From: CAWFGS01 sp963815535
Lineage (GTDB): Bacteria > Pseudomonadota > Alphaproteobacteria > Sphingomonadales > Sphingomonadaceae
Direction of reading: 5' to 3'
DNA: 64,000 nucleotides
Assembly: GCA_963815535.1 (NCBI GenBank)
Contig: CAWFGS010000006.1
Location: 1-64,000, forward strand
Under the pieces are notes generated by a model. The model was not told the origin of the DNA. It did not search any database and was given only the letters and a program-made list of their open reading frames with translations. Shown in pieces: positions 37,159 through 46,906 of this stretch. Both the position numbers and the translations under genes were made by a program. Numbering within the stretch: position 1 is the stretch's first letter; each line of letters opens with the position of its first letter.

Positions 37159-38159
37159 GCGCCGCAGCTCGCGCCGCCCAGCACGCAGAACCGCGCGCAA
37201 TGGGGATGGTTGAGCGATATCGGGCGCATGGCCTCCACCAGATCGCCGCCCAGATCGAAACCGTCGTCATAGGGTATCAGCGTGCAGGCGACGACGCGCG
37301 GGGCAGGTTCGCCGCGACGATGGACGACCATGCGGCTGGTCGCGCACATGATGTCCTGCGGGCGTTTGTTCAGGATCGACCAGCAACCGGTGGTGATCTC
37401 CGCCACGTCGGCATCGGCGTCCATTTCCGGGAACAGCACCAGCCGTGCGGGATCATGCGCGTCGATCCCGATGCTTTCGCGCGCGAACAGGCCGGCATAA
37501 CCGTCGCGCGCCGCCGCCTCGTCTTCATGCGGCAGCATCCGCCCGGCCACGGCAAGGGCGAACCCGTTTCGCGACAGCCAGCGCAGGCCGTCCATCGCAA
37601 TCGCCCAGCTGCCCGGTCCCCGTTCCCCTTCATGCGCGGCCATCGTATGATGATCCAGGCTGACGCGCAGAGTCAGACTGTTGCCGAACTTTGCCTGCAA
37701 GCCCAGCAGGGGCATCTCGTGCCGCCGCATCGGTTTCATCGCATTGGTCAGCACCAGCGCATCGAATCCACGCGATAGCGCATCGCGCAGCATTTCGGGA
37801 AAATCGGGGTTCATGAACGGTTCGCCGCCGGTAAAGCCGATCTCCGCCGTGCCCAGATCGCGATCTGCGATTTCATCGTAGAAGCGCGCCGCATGGGCGG
37901 CAGTCAGGTAGATCAGCGCGTCGTTGGTCGGACTGCTTTCGATGTAGCATGTGGCGCAGGCAAGATTGCACAGCGTGCCGGTGTTGAGCCACAACGTTTC
38001 CAACCGCGTCGGCGCGACATGCGCGCGCGGTTCGCCGGTGGCGGTCACCATCGGATCGGCGAATTTCGCGCGCGGCAGGGCGGCGCCCTCGATCGCGAAC
38101 GGGGACGGCCCGGTCGGCGCATTGCGCGATTTGGCAATCTGTCTCAAACCTTCCCCCAC
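37155..38159 (-). CDS. Radical SAM protein with extra C-terminal cysteine cluster
   Basis: A 334-residue radical SAM enzyme. The SAM-binding cluster motif is CNLACATCY near residue 64 (CX3CX2C); TAEIGFTGGEPFMNPDF is the GGEP motif. C-terminal cysteines (CWSILNKR, IMC, VVAC, and finally HCARFCVLGGASC) suggest a SPASM/Twitch-like auxiliary iron-sulphur site. It starts at GTG (38159), one base after the stop of the FAD oxidoreductase. The N-terminal ~45 residues (AIEGAALPRAKFADPMVT) are conserved-looking but outside known domains. The reaction is unknown; genomic company is a TIGR04282 transferase once called rSAM/selenodomain-associated. Confidence 0.92.
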   Translation of the reverse strand: MGEGLRQIAKSRNAPTGPSPFAIEGAALPRAKFADPMVTATGEPRAHVAPTRLETLWLNTGTLCNLACATCYIESSPTNDALIYLTAAHAARFYDEIADRDLGTAEIGFTGGEPFMNPDFPEMLRDALSRGFDALVLTNAMKPMRRHEMPLLGLQAKFGNSLTLRVSLDHHTMAAHEGERGPGSWAIAMDGLRWLSRNGFALAVAGRMLPHEDEAAARDGYAGLFARESIGIDAHDPARLVLFPEMDADADVAEITTGCWSILNKRPQDIMCATSRMVVHRRGEPAPRVVACTLIPYDDGFDLGGDLVEAMRPISLNHPHCARFCVLGGASCGA

Positions 38160-38160
38160 T

Positions 38161-39592
38161 CTAGCTGAACCGGCGGCGGATCGCCGCGACCATCCGGCAA
38201 TAGCGTTTCGGCAGCGATCCGAACACCGTGGGTTCCCACGCGGCGAAGGCGGCGGCTTTCACGATTTCGCTGCGGGTGGGGTAAGCGACGATGGCGGACC
38301 CCAACGCGAAGCTGCCGGTTTTGCCGCCGATCGCCTGGGCGAACGGCAGCAGCAATTCGCCCGCATTCGTGCCGACTATGCTGGCGCCGATGATTTTGCG
38401 CCCCTTCATCACCAGTTTGCAATGCCCCGTGACGTCCCCTTCGGCAACGGTGCGATCGTTGTGATCGAACCCCTCGCGGACGATTTTCACCGCATCGCCA
38501 TACCGTTCGCGCGCGGCGTTTTGCGTCAGACCGACCTGCGCGACTTCGGGTGCGGTGTAGGTGCACCAGGGCAGGGCTTTCCAATCGACTTTCACTGGCA
38601 ATCCGGTCGCGATTTCCAATGCGACGTTGGACCCTTCGTAGCCTGCGACATGCGTCAGGCGCGGCCCGTCGCGGCAATCGCCGATGGCGTAGATCGATTT
38701 GACCGACGACCGGCGGCGGTCGTCCACCACGATGCCATTGTCGCCCATTGCGATACCGACCTGTTCCAGCCCGAAGCCGGTGGAGTTCGCGCGCCGCCCG
38801 GTCGCAACCAGCAGATGCGTTCCCGCGATCGTGCGGCCATCTTCCAGCGAAACCGTGACGGCATCCCCGTCACGCGACACGCGCGCCGCACGGCCATCGT
38901 GGAACACGACCCCTTCCCCGCGCATGACATCGGCGATGACCGCGACGGAATTCGGGATCGTCGCGGCGCATCAACGGGCCGGGATTGATTATCGTAACCG
39001 CGCTGCCCAGTCGGCGGAACGCCTGCCCCATTTCCATGCCGATCGCGCCGCCGCCGATGATGACCAAATGGCCGGGCAAGGCATTCAGATCGAACAGGTT
39101 TTCGTTGGTCAGATACGGGCCATCCTTCAGCCCCTCAACCGGCGGGATTGCGGGGCGAGAGCCGGTGGCGATCACGATCCGCGGCGCGCGCAGGGTCCGC
39201 CCCGCGACTGCCACCGTATGTCTGCCGGTCACGGTGGCATGGTCGCGAATGACTTCGCAGCCCATCCCCTCGAACCGTTCCTGCGAATCATGGGGCGCAA
39301 TTTCGGCGATTGCCGCGTGGATGTGGCCATGCACGCCGGACCATGCGATTTGCGGCGGCTGCAACGTAATGCCCAGGCGAGTTTGGGTGCGAGCCTCGTG
39401 CGCGCGCTTCGCCGCCGCAATCAGGGCCTTGGATGGAACGCAGCCATTGTTGAGGCACTCGCCCCCCATCGCTGCCGCCTCGATCAACGCCACATTCAGA
39501 CCGAACATCGCCATTCCGCCCGCCGCCGTCAGCCCAGCCGCACCGCCGCCGATCACGATCGCATCATGGGTGTATTTTGCAGGCCCGGTCAT
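38161..39592 (-). CDS. Mercuric reductase/dihydrolipoamide dehydrogenase-like FAD disulphide oxidoreductase (one frameshift)
   Basis: A class I pyridine nucleotide-disulphide oxidoreductase of ~475 aa. FAD motif AIVIGGGAAGLTAAGGMA, redox-active disulphide GGECLNNGCVPSKALI (CX4C), NAD(P) motif HLVIIGGGAIGMEMGQAF and the second FAD stretch SIYAIGDCRDGPRLTHVA. A shift near 38960 breaks it after RRDDPEF. The C-terminal domain has YTAPEVAQVGLT, but no cysteine pair as in true MerA, so mercury reduction is unlikely. Members with this signature frequently neighbour the radical SAM and transferase genes, as here. Physiological disulphide substrate unknown. Confidence 0.92.
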
Positions 39593-39601
39593 CCCAGCGA
39601 C

Positions 39602-40186
39602 CTATACACCGGACGCAAGCTGGGGCCAGTCGCGCAAATCGTCCATATCGTCCACGTCGGTCAGTTCCGGCAGAACCACGGGATCGAGATCGCGAGCGGC
39701 CAGACGGCGGACGGTTTCGCCGTAAACTGTGGAAACGCTCCATTCCATATCGGCAAAGGCGAACGCAATGGGCGCGTTGAAGCCGAGCAGATAGTAACCC
39801 CCGTCGCGCGCAGGTCCGATCACCGTTTCGTGCGCTTGCAACGCAGCTGCCGCTGAATGCAGCAGGGCAGGGGTCAGTCCGGGCGCGTCGCTGCCGATCA
39901 CGATACCGGGGGCCGCGGCCCGTGCCAGCCGGTCACCCAGATCGCCGCCGCCCTGATCGACCACCGCGCAATCTTCCCCCAGCCATTCGTGAAACATCGC
40001 GGACGATCCGCCGGTTACGCGCAGTTCGAATGGCAAACCGCTATCCCGCACCGCATCCACCGTCATTGCGAGCAGACGGCGATAGACCTGCGCCGCGCCT
40101 TGCGCCCCGATCGCCGGTATCAGGCGCGTTTTCACCTTGCCGGGTTCCGGCCAGCGGGCAAAGACGGCTACCTTCGGCCGGTTCAC
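39602..40186 (-). CDS. TIGR04282-family glycosyltransferase (arsenosugar / rSAM-selenodomain type)
   Basis: A 194-residue GT-A-like nucleotidyl/glycosyl transferase. PKVAVFARWPEPGKVKTRLI is the signature start; GDLGDRLARA, GIVIGSDAPGLTPALL (Asp for metal) and VIGPARDGGYYLLGF follow, with a C-terminal LPELTDVDDMDDL. TIGR04282 is named for arsenosugar biosynthesis and was earlier called rSAM/selenodomain-associated transferase 1. I chose the GTG at 40186, which overlaps the GST stop as GTGA; the ATG 27 bases earlier (40213) is in the same frame. It lies ten bases before the FAD oxidoreductase gene. Confidence 0.9.
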   Translation of the reverse strand: MNRPKVAVFARWPEPGKVKTRLIPAIGAQGAAQVYRRLLAMTVDAVRDSGLPFELRVTGGSSAMFHEWLGEDCAVVDQGGGDLGDRLARAAAPGIVIGSDAPGLTPALLHSAAAALQAHETVIGPARDGGYYLLGFNAPIAFAFADMEWSVSTVYGETVRRLAARDLDPVVLPELTDVDDMDDLRDWPQLASGV

Positions 40187-40826
40187 GCCGACATATCGCC
40201 GGGCGGTTGCCATAATGGTCGTTTGACCATGATATTGCGGAACAGATCGCTGCCGATCAACCGGGCGAGCCAACCCTCGCGTGCGTGCAACATCCTGCGC
40301 CGCGAACCAGTCGCGATCATGGGCGGCGAACTGCCGCACGAACGGGAAGATCGCGATGTCCGCCAATCTCCGGGCCGGACCGGTCAAATAGTCGCGCGCG
40401 GCCAGCCGTTCTTCCAGCGCCCCCAAAATTGCCAGCCCGTGCCGCCCGATGCGCCTTGGCATCGCTGTCGTAACGCGCGGCGTATTTGTACCGGTCGAGG
40501 TGATGTTTGAACCCACCTGTATCCTCGCCGTCGAACCGCGCAATCAGGTTCATATCGGCATCCGCCAGCCAGCCTTCCGGGTCCGACCGGCCCAGCGCCC
40601 AGACCATGATGTCGAGGCTCTGTTCCAGCACCGTGCCATCGGGCAGCACCAGCACCGGCACCGTTCCCTTCGGCGATGCCGCCAGCATGGCATCGGGTTT
40701 GTCGCGCAGCAGAATGTCGCGCAATTCATGCTCCGCGCCGCTTATCCGCAGCGCCATCCGCGCGCGCATGGCATAGGGGCAGCGGCGAAAACTGTAGAGG
40801 ATGGGGAGGGCGGCGCGCATCGGCAT
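40183..40826 (-). CDS. Glutathione S-transferase family protein (frameshifted)
   Basis: A ~214-residue GST. The thioredoxin-like N-terminal domain starts RAALPILYSFRRCPYAMRAR, with CPYAMRAR as active-site Cys, and PKGTVPVLVLPDGTVLEQSL holds the cis-Pro and the glutathione Glu-Ser equivalent. The C-terminal helical domain (AILGALEERLAARDYLTGPA, RLADIAIFPFVRQFAAHDRD, LARLIGSDLFRNIMVKRPLW) needs frame changes near 40445 and 40285 and closes with PPGDMSA at 40183. Its ATG shares a base with the trhO stop (TAATG). Substrate unknown; this type resembles Grx2/stringent starvation-like GSTs. Confidence 0.85.
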
Positions 40827-41892
40827 TACGCCAACCCCGGATAGCTTTGGTCCCAGGCGCTTGCATCCTCGTCGTCGAAGCCGTCGCCGAAGCCGTTGTT
40901 GGGGGCGTATCGGGGCGAAGCTTGGCACCGATATGGTCCACACCGCGCGCCTCCGCCAACGCAGTCTGCCGCTGGCGTTCGGCATAGCCATCGCGCTGTT
41001 CGGCGGTGCGCCGATCATGGCAACGCGCACATGACACACCTTCGACGTAATAGGGCGAAGCGCGGTCCCCCTCGCTCAGCGGCATGCGGCAGGCGCGGCA
41101 CAATTCATGCGTACCGACGGCCAGCCCTTGCGTAACGCTGACCCGTTCGTCGAACACGAAGCATTCGCCGCGCCATTGGCTGTCTTCGGGTGCGACGCGT
41201 TCCAGATAGGACAGGATGCCGCCTTTCAGGTGGAAAACATCTTCCACCCCTTCGCTTTTCAGGAACGCCGTCGCCTTTTCACACCGTATGCCGCCGGTGC
41301 AGAACATGGCGAATTTGGTCGGCTGGCCGCGTTTCGCTCTGGCGGACAGTTCGGCGCGATGGTCGCGAAACCAGCCGGGAAAATCGCGGAACGTCGGCGT
41401 TGCGGGATCGATCGCGCCGGCGAACGTCCCGATGCCGACCTCGTAATCGTTGCGGGTGTCGATCAGCACGGTGTCGGGATCGCCGATCAGCGCGTTCCAG
41501 TCTTCGGGCTCGACATATTCGCCGACATTGCGTGCGGGGTCGATATCGGGCTCGCCCATCGTGACGATCTCCGCCTTCAGCCGCACTTTCATCCGATGGA
41601 ACGGAGGGTGATCGGTATGCGATCGCTTGACCGTCATCTGCGCGCAGCCGGGCAGGCCGCGAATATGCGCGATGGCTGCGGCCACCGCATCGCGCCCACC
41701 CGCGATGGTTCCGTTGATTCCTTCCCGCGCCAGCAGAACGGTACCGCGCAAGCCATGTTCGGCGCACAACGCCAGCAACGGTTCGCGCAAGGCGGCGGGG
41801 TCGGCGAAATTCGTGAACTGGTAGAACGCCGCAACGTGGAATGCATCGGGCTTGGCGGCGGCATCGCGTGCGGGGGCGGGTTGGGACGGCAT
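40826..41892 (-). CDS. trhO: tRNA uridine 5-hydroxylase TrhO, rhodanese family (C-terminal frameshift)
   Basis: TrhO (YceA) makes 5-hydroxyuridine at tRNA position 34 using O2. About 355 aa. An N-terminal acylphosphatase-like domain (FHVAAFYQFTNFADPAALRE, EGINGTIAGGRDAVAA) precedes the rhodanese domain with VLIDTRNDYEVGIGTFAGAI and the active-site loop FCTGGIRCEKA, then HLKGGILSYLE. A zinc-like C-terminal section (HELCRACRMPL, GVSCARCHDRR) follows. A shift near 40915 hides the end, which should be NNGFGDGFDDEDASAWDQSY with stop at 40826. Start chosen at the ATG at 41892. First gene of the run that includes the GST and TIGR04282. Confidence 0.93.
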
Positions 41893-42031
41893 CGGATCGG
41901 GCTCTGACGGTGATTGGGGTTGGAATGGCCCCACATAGCAAGCCTGTCGCCGCTTTGCGAGTTGACAACCGCCGCCACCCCCCGCTAGGCGCGCCGCTCA
42001 CCGGAACGCGCCCACGCAGGCGCCGCCCCGT

Positions 42032-42118
42032 GCCCAGATGGCGGAATTGGTAGACGCGCATGCTTCAGGTGCATGTATTCGCAAGGATGTGGAGGTTCGA
42101 GTCCTCTTCTGGGCACCA
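42032..42118 (+). tRNA. tRNA-Leu (anticodon CAG)
   Basis: An 87-base cloverleaf with a long variable arm, as expected for Leu. Acceptor GCCCAGA pairs with TCTGGGC, D arm TGGCGGAATTGGTAGACGCG, anticodon loop CTTCAGGTG gives CAG, T loop GGTTCGAGTCC, and ACCA is encoded at the 3' end. Confidence 0.97.
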
Positions 42119-42397
42119 TCACCTCGCAGCAGTCTGAAACCCTTGGGAAATCGTCGCACAGACGGTTTCTAAACGGCGTTTGCTAGGATGGCCTGCTACG
42201 AGAAGCCGATCCATCATTTGGATTAACGTCACGAAGACCTGATTAAAGAACTGCAGGCCGAAGCGTCGGATTTGCCCAATGATGCAGGCGGGGCGGCACC
42301 AGCCCCTTCGACTGATGCCCGTTGCCATTCGACGAACCGTCTTGCCCGGCTACACCATTGCCGTAAGGTCGGCTGCAGGTTTTGATGGGGGAATGCA
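42119..42397. other. Intergenic stretch after tRNA-Leu
   Basis: About 280 bases of slightly lower G+C directly after the tRNA. Frames on either strand have no domain or start signal that convinces me. No copy of the tRNA 3' end is visible downstream as would mark an integrated element. It must hold the promoter of the ABC ATPase at 42398. Confidence 0.5.
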
Positions 42398-43294
42398 ATG
42401 CTCGAACTGTCCGGTGTCAGCCATGTCTATCCCAACGGAACGCGTGCGCTCGATGATGTGAGCCTGTCCATTCCGCGCGGGATGTTCGGTCTGCTCGGCC
42501 CCAACGGGGCGGGAAAATCCACGCTGATGCGGACGATCGCGACATTGCAGTCGCCGACGGACGGGACGATCCGGTTCGGCGATATCGACGTTTTGAGCCA
42601 GCCCGATGCCCTATGCGACGTGCTCGGCTATCTGCCGCAGGATTTCGGCGTCTATCCGCGCGTTTCGGCGTATCGGATGCTGGACCATATGGCGGTGCTG
42701 AAAGGCATTTCGGGTACGGCCGATCGCAAGATCGTGGTCGAACGATTGCTGGACCAGACCAATCTTTGGGATGTGCGGAACAAGGCGATCGCGGGTTTTT
42801 CGGGCGGGATGCGTCAGCGTTTCGGCATCGCGCAGGCCCTGATCGGCAATCCGCAGCTGATTATCGTGGACGAACCGACCGCCGGCCTCGACCCCGAAGA
42901 ACGCAACCGTTTTCTGAACCTGCTGGCCGGTATCGGCGAGAATGTGGTCGTCATCCTGTCCACCCATATCGTGGACGACGTTGCCGATCTGTGTCCGCGC
43001 ATGGCGGTGCTGGCCGATGGCCGCGTCCAATTGGAAGGCGCGCCGCGCGAGCTGATCGCCGAGACCAAGGGGCGCGTGTGGCAACGCACGATCGACCATG
43101 ACCGGCTGAATGATTTCCGCGCCTCTCACGAAGTCATTTCGCATCGCTTCTTCGCCGGGCAGGTCATCATCCACGTTCTGAACGACGATCGACCCGGCGG
43201 CTTCGATCCGGCACCGGGCGGATTGGAGGATGTCTATTTCGCAACTCTGGCCGATGCGCGCCGCCCGGCATCCTCCATGCCGCAAGCCGCGTAG
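42398..43294 (+). CDS. ABC transporter ATP-binding protein
   Basis: A 298-residue ABC-2-type nucleotide-binding subunit. Walker A is GLLGPNGAGKST, signature FSGGMRQRFGIAQ, Walker B LIIVDEPTAGLD, H-loop LSTHIVDDVADLC. The ~70-residue C-terminal domain is typical for exporters. It is 12 bases upstream of the permease-peptidase fusion on the same strand, so the two form the transporter. Unlike the ATPase at 6609 it has its membrane partner next to it. The gene is intact; GGGGGAATGCA precedes the ATG. Confidence 0.95.
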   Translation: MLELSGVSHVYPNGTRALDDVSLSIPRGMFGLLGPNGAGKSTLMRTIATLQSPTDGTIRFGDIDVLSQPDALCDVLGYLPQDFGVYPRVSAYRMLDHMAVLKGISGTADRKIVVERLLDQTNLWDVRNKAIAGFSGGMRQRFGIAQALIGNPQLIIVDEPTAGLDPEERNRFLNLLAGIGENVVVILSTHIVDDVADLCPRMAVLADGRVQLEGAPRELIAETKGRVWQRTIDHDRLNDFRASHEVISHRFFAGQVIIHVLNDDRPGGFDPAPGGLEDVYFATLADARRPASSMPQAA

Positions 43295-43306
43295 GGGGCG
43301 CGCATC

Positions 43307-46300
43307 ATGCTGTTTGCCCCCATCGCCGGTTTCGAATTGCGCTATCAACTGAGAAACCCGGTATTCTGGGTGTCGGCGATCATCTTCTTCCTGCTGGGTT
43401 TCGGTGTCGCGGCCAGCGCCAATGTCAGTCTGGGCACGCCCGGCCAGGTTGCCGAAAACGCGCCCTATGCCATCACGGTCGCGCTGGCGATCATGAGCCT
43501 GTTCTATCTGTTCGTGATCACATCCTTCGTCGCCAATGCCGTCGTGCGCGACGATCAGACCGGGTTCGGGCCGATGATCCGCGCAACGCCGGTGGGGCGG
43601 ACGCAATTTCTGGCGGGGCGTTTCCTGGGCGGGTTAGCCATCGCGGTGCTGGGTTATCTGGCCTTGCCCCTGGGGATCGCAATCGGTGCGATGATGCCGT
43701 GGGTCGATCCCGAAACGGTCCGGTCCAGCGGCTTCGTCGCCTATGCCTGGCCGTTCGCGATCATCGCCATCCCCAACATCCTGCTGTCGTCCGCCCTGCT
43801 GTTCGCGCTCGCGACCATCACCCGGTCGATGTTGGCAAGCTATATCGGTGTGCTGGTGTTCGTGATGGGATATCTGGTGGTGACGGCCGTGCTGGCGTCC
43901 CGGCCGGAGTTTCAGGATGCGATGGCCCGGTTCGAACCTTTGGCGATGGGGGCATTGTTCGACGTGTCGCGATATTGGACGGCGGACGAGATGAACACGC
44001 GCCTGATACCGCTGGCGGGCAATCTGTTGTTCAACCGCATGTTCGTGCTGGCGTTGAGTGCGCTCTTGCTCGCTGTCACTTGGTGGCGGTTCAGCATGAC
44101 GGAACGGGCGCCGTCGCCGCGTGCCTTGCGAAAAATTGCGCGGCAACAGCGCCGGGAAACCCAAGCCGCCGCCGTACGCCCTGCAACCGACGATCGCGAC
44201 GTTGCCCGGCGCAAGGGAGCGGGAACCGTCGCCGCGCAATTGTGGCTGCGGATGAAGACCGAGGTTGCGCTGGTGGTCAAAAGCCCCGGCCTGATCGTGC
44301 TGCTGCTGCTGTCTGTGATTTTCACTGCCTTCAACCTGTATTTCTCTGAGACGACGTACGGCACGCCGTCCTACCCACTGACATCCAACGTCATTTCAAC
44401 CGTGTTGAGCGGCACGGTGCTGTTCGCTCTGATCGTCGCGGTGTTTTACGGCGGGGAACTGGTGTGGCGGGAACGCGATGCGCGCATGAACGAGCTGGTC
44501 GGCGCGACGTCCGTGCAGCCCTGGATTATTTTCCTGCCCAAGATTGCTGCCATTTTCATCGTGCTGCTGGCGATGAATCTGGTCGGGATGCTGGCGGGCA
44601 TCGGGTACGAGCTGGCGCTGGGTGCTGGGCGGATCGATATCGCGGCCTATCTCGCATGGTTCGTATTGCCGCAGAGCATCGACCTGCTGCTGATCGCCAT
44701 CCTGGCAGTGTTCGCCCAAGCGGTCAGCCCGAACAAATATGTCGGCTGGGGCATCATGCTGGTGTGGTTCGTGGGCGGGATATTCCTGTCCAATCTGGGT
44801 TATACCAACATTCTCTATCGTTACGGCAGCGGCCCCAGCCAGCCGTTGAGCGATATGAACGACGCATCCGGTTTCTGGGTCGGGGCGATGTGGGCGCGGC
44901 TGTACTGGGGATGTTTCGCCGTGATCCTGCTGGTCGTCGCGCATTGGCTGTGGCCGCGTGGCACGGTTTCGGCGGTTATGCCCCGGATCAGGGCGATACC
45001 GGGGCGCGTGACGCTTGCCTCCGGTGCGATCGCAGCGGTCATGGCGGCGGGCATGATCGGCAGCGGACTGATGATCCGCCACAACACCAGCGAACTGAAC
45101 CTGTATCGAACGGCCGATGATATCGAACGCCAGACGGCCGAGTATGAACGCAAATATCTGCAATACGAAAACCTGCCGCGCCCCGATATTACCGACGTGG
45201 CGTTCGATGTGGCGATCTATCCCGATGAACGGCGGATGGAGGTGACCGGGCGATACGACCTTCGCAACGATACCGGTGCACCGATCGAACAGGTGCATGT
45301 CCGGCAGGGCGATCTGACGGTGGAGTTCCAGTCGATGGAACTGGATGGCGCCAGTTTGTCGGACCATGACACGGAACATCAATATCGCATCTTCACCTTC
45401 GCCCAGCCGCTTGCCCCCGGCGCGACCGCGCAGCTGCAATTCGCGTCGCAGATCTGGCGGCGCGGCTTCCCCAACGATGCACCGCAGATCGATGTGGTGG
45501 ACAATGGCACATTCGTGAACAATTTCAGCTTCGCACCGATCATCGGCATGGATCGCGGCAGTCTGCTGTCGGACCGCACGCAACGGCGGCGGCAGGGTCT
45601 GCCGGATGAATTGCGCCCGGCGAAGCTGGAGGACACTGCCGCGCAGAACGAAAATTACATCCATGCCGATTGGGTCAATTCGCGCATCACCGTCAGCACC
45701 AGCGCGGATCAGGTTCCGCTGGCGCCCGGCAACAAGATTGCCGATACGGTCGCGGGGGATCGCCGCACTGCCACATTCCGCAGCCCAGCGCCGATCCTGA
45801 ATTTCTTTTCCATCCAGTCCGCCCGCTATGCCGAGGCGCATGAGAAGCACGACGGCATCCGCCTGTCTGTCTATCACGATCCGAAACATGACTGGAACGT
45901 ACCGGTCATGCTGGCGGCGATGAAGACGTCGCTGGATTATTATCGGGCGAATTTCGGCCCCTATCAATTCGATCATGCGCGGATCGTGGAATTTCCCGGC
46001 TATCGCGGTTTCGCTCAGGCGTTCGCGGGCACGATGCCCTATTCCGAAAGCATCGGTTTCGCCGCGGACGTCCGCGATCCCGACACCATCGATTACGTAT
46101 CCTATGTCACCGCACACGAATTGGCGCATCAGTACTGGGCGCATCAGGTGGTCGGCGCGGATATGCAGGGCGGCACCATGCTGTCCGAAACGCTGGCGCA
46201 ATATTCCGCACTGATGGTGATGAAGAAAAGGTATGGGCCGGACAAGATCCGCCGGTTCCTGCAATACGAGCTAGACCAGTATCTGAGTGGCAGGAAGGGC

Positions 46301-46903
46301 GAGGTGGTGGAAGAACTGCCGCTCTATCGCGTCGAAAATCAGGGCTACATCCATTATCGCAAGGGATCGCTGGTCATGTATCTGTTGCAACAGAGGATGG
46401 GGGAGGCGGCGGTCAATCGCGCGCTGTCCCGGTTTGCGAGCCGGTTCCGGTTTCAAAGCGCGCCCTATCCGCGATCGCTCGATCTGATTGCCGAACTGCG
46501 CCGCGAGGCGACGACGCGCGCACAGCAAAATCTGATTACCGACCTGTTCGAACGTATTACCATCTACGATCTGAAAGCGGTCGAGGCGAACAGCAACAGA
46601 CGCGCCGACGGACGCTGGGTCACGACACTGACGATCGATACCGGCAAGTTCTACGCCGATGGCAAAGGCGCGGAAAAACGCGCGCGGCTGTCCGAAAATA
46701 TCGAGGTCGGCCTGTTTGCATCGCGTCCGGGCGAAGGGGCGTTCGCCGCCGCCGATGTGCTAATGATGGGCCGTCGTCCGATTGCAGGCGGGACGCAGCG
46801 GATGACGCTGGTGACGGCGGAAAAGCCCGCTTTTGCTGGCATCGATCCGTACAATTTCTACATCGACCGGGATTCGCAGGACAATGTGGTGGCGGTGGAC
46901 TGA
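43307..46903 (+). CDS. ABC-2 permease fused to M1-family aminopeptidase
   Basis: A single 1,198-residue intact protein. The first ~590 residues hold about a dozen membrane helices in two ABC-2-like blocks (ELRYQLRNPVFWVSAIIFFL at the start; SGTVLFALIVAVFYGGELVW near 370). The rest is a periplasmic M1 (gluzincin) peptidase: GFAQAFAGTMPYSESIGF near 905, zinc motif HELAHQYWAHQ near 936, third ligand Glu in MLSETLAQY, and KGSLVMYLLQQRMGE. Fusions of this kind with a matching ATPase next door are known but their substrate is not. It may move a peptide and trim it, or couple proteolysis to ABC energy. Confidence 0.93.
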   Translation: MLFAPIAGFELRYQLRNPVFWVSAIIFFLLGFGVAASANVSLGTPGQVAENAPYAITVALAIMSLFYLFVITSFVANAVVRDDQTGFGPMIRATPVGRTQFLAGRFLGGLAIAVLGYLALPLGIAIGAMMPWVDPETVRSSGFVAYAWPFAIIAIPNILLSSALLFALATITRSMLASYIGVLVFVMGYLVVTAVLASRPEFQDAMARFEPLAMGALFDVSRYWTADEMNTRLIPLAGNLLFNRMFVLALSALLLAVTWWRFSMTERAPSPRALRKIARQQRRETQAAAVRPATDDRDVARRKGAGTVAAQLWLRMKTEVALVVKSPGLIVLLLLSVIFTAFNLYFSETTYGTPSYPLTSNVISTVLSGTVLFALIVAVFYGGELVWRERDARMNELVGATSVQPWIIFLPKIAAIFIVLLAMNLVGMLAGIGYELALGAGRIDIAAYLAWFVLPQSIDLLLIAILAVFAQAVSPNKYVGWGIMLVWFVGGIFLSNLGYTNILYRYGSGPSQPLSDMNDASGFWVGAMWARLYWGCFAVILLVVAHWLWPRGTVSAVMPRIRAIPGRVTLASGAIAAVMAAGMIGSGLMIRHNTSELNLYRTADDIERQTAEYERKYLQYENLPRPDITDVAFDVAIYPDERRMEVTGRYDLRNDTGAPIEQVHVRQGDLTVEFQSMELDGASLSDHDTEHQYRIFTFAQPLAPGATAQLQFASQIWRRGFPNDAPQIDVVDNGTFVNNFSFAPIIGMDRGSLLSDRTQRRRQGLPDELRPAKLEDTAAQNENYIHADWVNSRITVSTSADQVPLAPGNKIADTVAGDRRTATFRSPAPILNFFSIQSARYAEAHEKHDGIRLSVYHDPKHDWNVPVMLAAMKTSLDYYRANFGPYQFDHARIVEFPGYRGFAQAFAGTMPYSESIGFAADVRDPDTIDYVSYVTAHELAHQYWAHQVVGADMQGGTMLSETLAQYSALMVMKKRYGPDKIRRFLQYELDQYLSGRKGEVVEELPLYRVENQGYIHYRKGSLVMYLLQQRMGEAAVNRALSRFASRFRFQSAPYPRSLDLIAELRREATTRAQQNLITDLFERITIYDLKAVEANSNRRADGRWVTTLTIDTGKFYADGKGAEKRARLSENIEVGLFASRPGEGAFAAADVLMMGRRPIAGGTQRMTLVTAEKPAFAGIDPYNFYIDRDSQDNVVAVD

Positions 46904-46906
46904 CCG

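Noticed and set aside
38161..39592. True mercuric reductase (merA).
   Set aside because: The extra C-terminal cysteine pair of MerA is absent and no mer genes are adjacent.
42119..42397. Region after tRNA-Leu considered as an integration site remnant.
   Set aside because: No duplicated tRNA 3' end, no integrase and no phage gene within reach; only mildly lower G+C.
44396..46264. A 622-codon minus-strand frame opposite the M1 fusion.
   Set aside because: His/Gln/Arg-rich mirror of a protein with clear catalytic motifs; no start signal.
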